From the NCBI RefSeq assembly GCF_026151205.1, contig NC_087081.1:12668340-12732339 (forward strand): DNA of 64,000 nt, given 5' to 3'. The notes beneath the pieces were generated by a model. It saw nothing but the letters and a program-made list of their open reading frames with translations, ran no database searches and was not told where the DNA came from. The first letter of the stretch is position 1. Each line of letters starts with the position of its first letter. The DNA comes from Bolinopsis microptera. Taxonomy: Eukaryota > Ctenophora > Tentaculata > Lobata > Bolinopsidae. Below, in pieces: positions 57,801 through 64,000 of the stretch. The translations under genes and the position numbers were made by a program.

Positions 57801-60800
57801 TTCTGACTTTAATTATAATTAGTTTAAACTAATATTAGTCACTCCAATATTACTATTAGCTAATATAAGTCGTATCTAATATTAACCATGACTATTATTA
57901 TTCATAACTAATATTAACTATGACTATTATAAGTCATAACTAATGTAAAACATATCTAATATTAGTCATATATCTATTATAACACCTACATCTTACACTA
58001 TTGATCTGTTGTATAACCGTCTCATTAAGTCGATAATGTTGATTTAATGAGCTACACGCACAGGGAGGCGGAGGGGGACTTGAATCTCCTGATTTCATGA
58101 TAATAAAACTAATCGAGAATAATGATTCTAGATCTTAACTGAAATCAATTTTTCGTGAAGACTGTAGAAGATTTAATATTGGTAACACACACACACACAC
58201 ACACACCACTAGTTCTAATGGGCCAACCAAAATGTGTTAATCTAACAATAACAACTAACGACCCCTCTGTTAATTACACCCCTTTACACACCCCTCTTAT
58301 TGTACCGCTACCCGCTAAATGTGGGGTTATTCTACTAACCTCCTAATTTACTAAGTGAGAAAATCCTATGTTGATTTGGCTTTAACGCAGGCCCTGTGTG
58401 TGCTGTATATATATCCAGATCAGGCAATTGTTGTGGAATGTAAGGATTAATGTCAGGGTTTTATTACGAAAACATTTACTCTGTTACTTTCTGTTATATT
58501 CTTATTTTCTCCAAGAGATCTGGTAATTATGGGACCTTTTGTGCCTTTTTGTATACTTTTATAACACTTCCATTACATATCTTTAGAGTTTGACTCAACT
58601 TTCTATAGTAACATAGACAAGTAGCTTGCGAACCCTGATGCGGGACAGGGATATATGGAGGGGGTTATCTGGCGTAGATCGGACTTAGCTCCGACATAGT
58701 AGTATGTAGTAGTAGTAGTCCATTACATATTCTCCACTAACCATTTACTTTCATGCCCTTTACTTTCGAAATAACGATTCCAAAATATCTCTTTAGCATT
58801 CGAATTATAGATTTTCAAACAATATCCATTACTTATAAAATATTCATCTCTAAACGATCTTCATAAGTCATGGAATGTAAATATGCCAACAATCTCCATA
58901 ACTTTTGAAATGAAGACTTCCAAACAATCTCTAGTACTTTTGAAATGTACATGTTAAAAATATCTCCATTACTTTTGAAGTGTACATTGCAAACAATTTC
59001 TATAACTTTTGGAATGTTCTTACATTCCACAATACTATGTTCTACTTTTGTATATATCCAAACAATGTACACTACTTTTGAAGTATACATTTGCACACAC
59101 AACTCACACACTTACGTTTCAGGCTAGTACCGGTAATGCCCTTGTTTCACATTCCACAAATTCCTACCCCACCACGCCATACCACCCCACCTCGCCACAC
59201 CCCGCCCAACAAACTGACGGAGAAGTTTACACGTTTAGCCAGAAAACACTTAAAATTGGCGGGAAATTCACAGGAGAACACTCCTCCTGCGAGAAAGAGA
59301 AATATTTCACTCGACTCTCACAACGACATATCACCTGATTCATTATCACGGTAATTCTACAAATATCCTGATTCTAAATAGTTTTAGGAGTGATCGTGAC
59401 TGTGATCAAGAGATTGCTTCTATTTCTTTTTGTCATCTCAAATAGGCGGTCAGTATATATTCCGTGATAAAATGTGGTGTGTTTGCAAAGCTAGGGTGTT
59501 CAATACAGCCTCTCTTATCATCTCTATTTTCAATGGAAGTGCAGGGTGAGTAATTAACATGATATTGTAGGAGTATTAAGAATATTTGTAGTAATAATAT
59601 TCCCGGCACATATCACGAGCTGGCTTGATCAGCCAATGTAGATATCCTCGTGACAAGACAGCCTCAGTGGAGCGGCACAACACGTGTGTGTAACACGGTT
59701 ACACGTGACTCGCTCTCATGTGACTGTCACGTGGTTTGGCCGGCCAATCAACGCGCTGGAATCACGTGTATGGAGGCGGTCACGTGGGCGCACGCACGTG
59801 GGTTGCTACACAACGGCTCTGTCTCATTAGTCGCGTGCACGTGACGTGTCTGGTTAGCGTCACGTGACAAAGATAGCAGAGCACCGATTGGTTGGCACCG
59901 GACCATCTTGTATTCTATTGGCCGGCTCACCCTCACTGATGGCAGAGCACAAGGAAAGTAATTATACCTATCGTATTATGTGTGCGGCTCATGTGCCCCC
60001 CACCTGCCAGGCTAGGTAACCAATCACAGCACAGCTCAGCTGCTGTCCTCCAATCACAGCGCGTCTCCAACGCAGCTGAATGCCTGACATTAGTGTGCTG
60101 GCCTCCTGACAAAAGCTAACCAATCAGAGCTCAGTATTCAGGCACGTGACCTAGCAGCAACCAATCAGATGTCAGCTCTGTGACTCCCACATGTAGCGCT
60201 TAGTAATTAATAAGATGGGAGATCTACTAGTGAGATGTTGGCTAGAAGTAACTGGGTTTAACGTACCAGTAAGTGCGCTGCAGTTCTAGTATATCCCCTG
60301 TACAACCCCTATTCAACGTAACGAAACAGTCAACTTCACGTCTTTTTCCTGATTGTCGTTAAGCTTTGGAGAAAAAGGAAAATATTTTGAGTAATGTGAT
60401 GATGTGCTTGCAGTGAAAAGTTAATGCGCACGCAAATAATTATCTTAATTCCATCATGAATATTCCGCTGTCCGACATCATTCGTCCAAAACATAATCAT
60501 TTAAAACAATCACTCGTGCTTACGAATGAAATTTAGGGAGGTGGAAGAGTAGCGGTAATGCAGTGAGTGCTCTGTGCTAGGCTTGTCTTATCCATTCTTA
60601 CTCATTTTACTGCCCTTTTTAAGGTTCATTCGTTAAAACACGTGACAGTTTCACCAACAAGTCCCTATATAAATTGCTATGTTTTGTATTGGGGAATGTA
60701 TGGTCATGTCGCAGTGCAGATAACATAACTTTCTCTGAAACGAATCACTCGCACACTGCACACTCATGATATACACTCATGATATACACTCATGAGTACT

Positions 60801-63308
60801 CAGTACACGCTTTATGCTTACCCACAACTTAACAGTCGACCCTGTTACACTACAGCTGTGCTTGCTAAGCGACCTAATCTTAAAAACAGCTGTTTGATTG
60901 TCTACTGGTATTGTTAGGGGGGGGGGGGCCGGGGGGGGCCGGGGGGGGGGGGCTTGTTAAGTATTAGGGTGTTATTTTGGCACCTTTAAGTGACGTCTTT
61001 ATCGTGTAAGAGAATTATATGAGATAAATGAAAACAACTTAGGACCAGTATGTAGAGCAATGTTCTATGATCTTGCTCTTCAATACAAAATTACCCGCAG
61101 AATTATAGAGTGGGATGATGCAACAATTTGGACTGGTTGAATCTGGGGAAGCTAGTTCCCATTATATTATAAATGTTGTTTTACATATATAATATGTTTA
61201 AAAACAGGTTCCATTGCGCTCTACCATGTAGACACTCCATGCAAATTGTCTTGCCGTGAAAACATAAGTCAAAGGAAAATCTCTGATTTTAAAGTTCATA
61301 TTGCACATCCGGACTTGAGAGTATTTTGTGTGCAGTGTGCGATTATGTAGGACAAGTATGTGATGTAGGACAAGTATATGATGTAGGACAAGTATGTGAT
61401 GTAGGACAAATATATGTGATTATGTAGGACAAGTATATGTGATTATGTAGGACAAGTATATGTGATTATGTAGGACAAGTATATGTGATCATGTAGGACA
61501 AGTATATCTGATTATGTAGAACAAGTATATGTGATCGTGTAGGACAAGTATATGTGATCATGTAGGACAAGTATATCTGATTATGTAGGACAAGTATATG
61601 TGATTATGTAGGACAAGTATGTAAAACCTTAGTTCGTTCTGATCTGTAATTAAATATTTTCGTATTACAGGGACACGCCCCTCGCTGCTCAGAGAACAGA
61701 AAGGGAGGAGAAACGGAGACAAACCCACAACGAAGGTGAGAATTAACTACATCAAATGTTATTGGGAATGTGATGTAATGTTATACCTAATAATATATAC
61801 GCAATTATTACCTATTTAATTCGCATTTTTGACACCACTTGGGGTACCAAATTTTGGGCTCTAAAACTCCTATTTCTTGGCCAATTTTTTATTTTTTCAT
61901 GCTGATTTGGAGGCCATTGAAGCATTTGACCCAGTCAAAAAAGTTTCAGTTGTATATCTTTTACGGTTTTTGCAGAAATTCGCGTTAAAGTTGATGCCGT
62001 GGTGTCAGTAAAATGGCACAGATAAATATATATATATATCGTCTCGCTTTATATATAGTAAGATGTTATGTGGTACATACCTGGTATTCAATAATCAATA
62101 CAAACAACAAATAGAACACAAGGAAATATTCTGACTCAAAATCCTTACATTTAATTCTCACATTCCCATTATCACAGTGGAAAGAAGACGACGAGATAAG
62201 ATCAACAGCTGGATCCACAAATTAGCTAAGATGGTACCTAACTGTAAGGACGAGCTGGGTACCAAGCACGGTGGACAAATGAGGGAGCAGGTCACATTGA
62301 AGGTACTTTCTCTTTCGGTAATTCACTTTCTCTTTCGGTAATTCACTTTATCTTTCGGTAATTCAGACTTTTAACAAACGTTTATTAGTATTGTTGATAA
62401 GATATTTGAAATATCATCTTAAATTTAGGGAAATGTTGCGCGTTACAACAAACAAATCTCATTTGAAAGTAATCGTAGCTCCCGGTCAGTGTGGAAAGTT
62501 TTAAAATATTACATCGGTCACCCAAAGTATATTACAGGTGGAAAAATATAACATACAATTTGTTTTCATAAAATTTGTTTTCAGAGTAAAGGTGGAATTC
62601 TGCAGAAAACGGTGAACTTCATCCAAGAGCTGCAGATAGCCCACTCGCAGGTAACTACTATCTATGATATTAGGTGCTTTTTCGAGCAACCACTCTCTGG
62701 GTTACTCTGATTTTATTTTAAGTGTTATTTAACTATTTATAACTTGAAATCTCTGCTTGTTTTTTTTTCTGGTTGTTTATTATGAAGTTTCATCTCGCAA
62801 TTTCATTATTCCTTTTGAGAGGTTGACTAGGTAAGTGAATAAAACATGACATGAAATTCTCTTGTTCTCCTTTTCTGGTAGACTAGTAATACTGAATGAT
62901 ATGCTTTATGTTAATATTGTGGTTTGTCGTTGTACATAGTTTATTGTATGCAATGCAAGCAGTATTTTCTTAGAACACAAGTTTTAAGCGCAAACTCTTC
63001 GGAACCTTATTTGGAGTTCTAACCTTTTCTTGGAAATTATCTGTAAGTTCTGAGAAATATCATTAAAACTCCTCATGTGACAGTTCAGGGAAAGCAAGGG
63101 AATCAAGAAACTGCGATTATCTGAAATGTTTTCCTTTTCTTTATTTTGATGTAAATGCTCACTTTCTCAGGTCGTAGAAAGATTACAGGAACAAAATCAG
63201 GTACTTGGAGAAATGGCCAAGGTCAGAGAGAATTTGAAACGCGTTGAGCAGGAAAACTTGCTTCTAAGGAGTCAGCTACAGAGTCACGGCTTCGAACCAA
63301 TCGACTAT
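54807..63308 (+). CDS. USF1: USF-type bHLH leucine-zipper transcription factor, 3' end beyond window
   Basis: Upstream stimulatory factors bind CACGTG E-boxes as dimers. Exons: 54807-55191, 56233-56313, 56562-56724, 59123-59350, 61671-61735, 62178-62302, 62585-62650, 63171-63308, all phase-compatible (about 417 codons so far). N-terminal Gln/Asn/Ser-rich activation region; USF-specific region GGGQFYVMIPQ then IAPRAHG; a Pro/Arg-rich insert (PTPPRHTTPPRHTPP); basic region REEKRRQTHNEVERRRRDKI (His, Glu and Arg that contact E-box DNA present); helix 1 NSWIHKLAKMVP; helix 2 SKGGILQKTVNFIQELQIA; zipper ending ENLLLRSQLQSHGFEPIDY. The frame may start at 54777 instead. The exon ending at 62302 has a second in-phase donor at 62290. 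A short last exon probably lies past 64000. Single invertebrate USF, equally related to USF1 and USF2. Confidence 0.95.
55474..55596. promoter_or_regulatory. Five CACGTG E-boxes upstream of the second USF first exon
   Basis: CACGTG at 55474, 55505, 55537, 55569 and 55591; two are in the extended USF/CLEAR form (ATCACGTGAC, GTCACGTGAC). They lie 320-450 bp before the alternative first exon at 55920, as expected for a promoter. Confidence 0.65.
55920..55998 (+). CDS. Alternative first exon of USF
   Basis: ATG in good context (AACCATGAA) encodes MNLMYTNQNQQQQQQSQKPH and six more codons, to a phase-1 donor AACG|GTACGT that fits exon 56233. In the ATG frame a TGA lies 27 nt upstream, and the only nearby acceptor has the wrong phase for the preceding exon. 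So it works as a separate first exon, not as an internal one. It would replace the long Gln/Asn-rich N-terminus with a short poly-Gln one. Confidence 0.65.
57780..57975. repeat. Degenerate (CTAATATTAGTCATA) repeat
   Basis: AT-rich imperfect repeats of TAATATTAGTC / CTATTATAAGTCATAAC in the long USF intron 56725-59122. Confidence 0.6.
58186..58206. repeat. (CA)n microsatellite
   Basis: About ten CA dinucleotides in the USF intron. Confidence 0.95.
58780..59100. repeat. ~45-bp imperfect minisatellite before USF exon 59123
   Basis: Seven or so diverged copies of a unit containing ATTACTTTTGAAATGTACAT and CAAACAATCTC, ending just upstream of the acceptor. Confidence 0.75.
59681..60165. promoter_or_regulatory. 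Intronic E-box and CCAAT cluster in USF
   Basis: CACGTG at 59681, 59702, 59728, 59763, 59781, 59795, 59838, 59861 and 60143. CCAAT boxes at 59744, 60020, 60050, 60120 and 60161, plus inverted ones at 59887 and 59917. Eight E-boxes fall within 190 bp. The E-box plus CCAAT layout matches USF/NF-Y-type promoters. The open frames here are incidental. Located in the intron 59351-61670, it could be an internal promoter or an autoregulatory enhancer. Confidence 0.7.
60918..60953. repeat. Poly-G tract with two CCGG interruptions
   Basis: Three G runs separated by CC, in a USF intron. The length may be uncertain because such tracts are hard to sequence. Confidence 0.9.
61340..61625. repeat. ~21-bp minisatellite before USF basic-region exon
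   Basis: About 13 copies of TATGTGATTATGTAGGACAAG, some shortened, ending about 45 bp before the acceptor of exon 61671. Confidence 0.93.
62303..62365. repeat. 20-bp triple repeat starting at a USF donor
   Basis: Three copies of ACTTTCTCTTTCGGTAATTC begin in the donor of exon 62178-62302 itself (AAG|GTACTTTC). Each later copy carries a GGTAAT. Confidence 0.92.
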
Positions 63309-64000
63309 GTAAGTTTTCAGTTTTACGATTCTCTTTCATTTTATAACAAAGTTCTATATTCACATATACCGACGACTGAGCAACCTTTTTAGGTTACCCT
63401 TTGTTATCAAGTTTGTGTACCCTTTCCTGTCACTGCTGTGATCTCTGGAGTATTAACTTGACAAAACTCACGTGTTTGAGACTAGAACACATGGACACAC
63501 CTGTCACGTGCGTACTTTCTGTGAGGCAGCGCAGCCGCGGTTATTATATAGATGTACTGACTACATTTTGTCAGTATTCTTGAATGCGCGCGGCGGTACA
63601 GCACAATTTTGCATAACTGCAGAAATGTTTACAATTCCTCTTGATTCTTCACTAAGAGCTCCAACGGCTGATCTAAGGGGTTGGAGTTTGGACTATATAC
63701 TACACTGCCTAACTACCGTAATTCTTTGGGTGTTAGTGATTAGGTGCTGGGTACAGCGGCGTTATGCGGTTTCATTCTGAAGCAGAGCGTACTAGTGACT
63801 GGAAGGGAAACATTTTGCTCTGAAAACCTGCGAACTGCGAAGACTTTACATATCTTCCTTTCTCTATAATGTTCTTTGGCATGTTGGTCACTACATACAA
63901 TTAGAGGCACTAAACAAAGTGTAATACGCCTGTTTAGTATAGTCTCGGAATTGCAGCACTTCCTTGCCCTACCCTTTCCCTTCATCATACTGACAGCACA
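63309..64000. other. USF intron or 3' end; no exon recognised
   Basis: Begins with a good donor (TAT|GTAAGT). Two overlapping open frames (63472-63780 + and 63740-63988 -) show no family motif. CACGTG at about 63506. Confidence 0.4.

Overview
This is a window of animal nuclear DNA: AT-rich, with many introns (GT..AG junctions), long noncoding stretches, satellites, LINE and Penelope-like retroelement remnants, several families of miniature inverted-repeat elements, and a TTAGGG-type telomeric tract. Every gene model below was assembled by reading exons and checking that intron phases fit; no search was run. Strong matches are to metazoan proteins (PP2A scaffold subunit, MFSD8/CLN7-type lysosomal transporter, USF transcription factor). 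I suspect an early-branching or other marine invertebrate, but the sequence does not let me name the phylum.

Layout. 1-5748 (+): 3' three quarters of the PP2A A-subunit (PR65) gene, with minisatellites and a poly-G-ended inverted-repeat element in its introns, and five CACGTG boxes in its 3' UTR. 5.99-7.23 kb: intergenic, with a probable MITE. 7.23-17.17 kb: about 27 copies of a ~366-bp satellite, itself a diverged dimer. 17.74-20.43 kb (+): a secreted Cys-rich protein built almost wholly from phase-1 exons. 21.2 kb and 40.2-40.8 kb (+): coding exons of one or two unrecognised genes. Between them lie tandem repeats, dead LINE and GIY-YIG retroelement pieces, and a 2.34-kb TIR- and TSD-bounded element filled with TCAGGG and TTAGGG hexamers. 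41.9-52.9 kb (-): a complete 14-exon MFSD8-like gene with two interchangeable last exons and three exon-intron junctions amplified into tandem arrays. 53.8-54.1 kb (-): a small coiled-coil protein, divergent from 54.8-63.3 kb (+): a USF-type bHLH-leucine-zipper gene with two first exons and dense E-box/CCAAT clusters. Its last exon probably lies beyond the window.

How it fits together. The transporter and the last + strand exons are convergent; the coiled-coil gene and USF are divergent and share a ~0.7-kb interval. The USF locus holds 14 CACGTG sites (the motif USF proteins bind) in two intronic clusters, which suggests self-regulation. The recurrent theme of the window is tandem amplification next to splice sites, plus very tight hairpins in introns.
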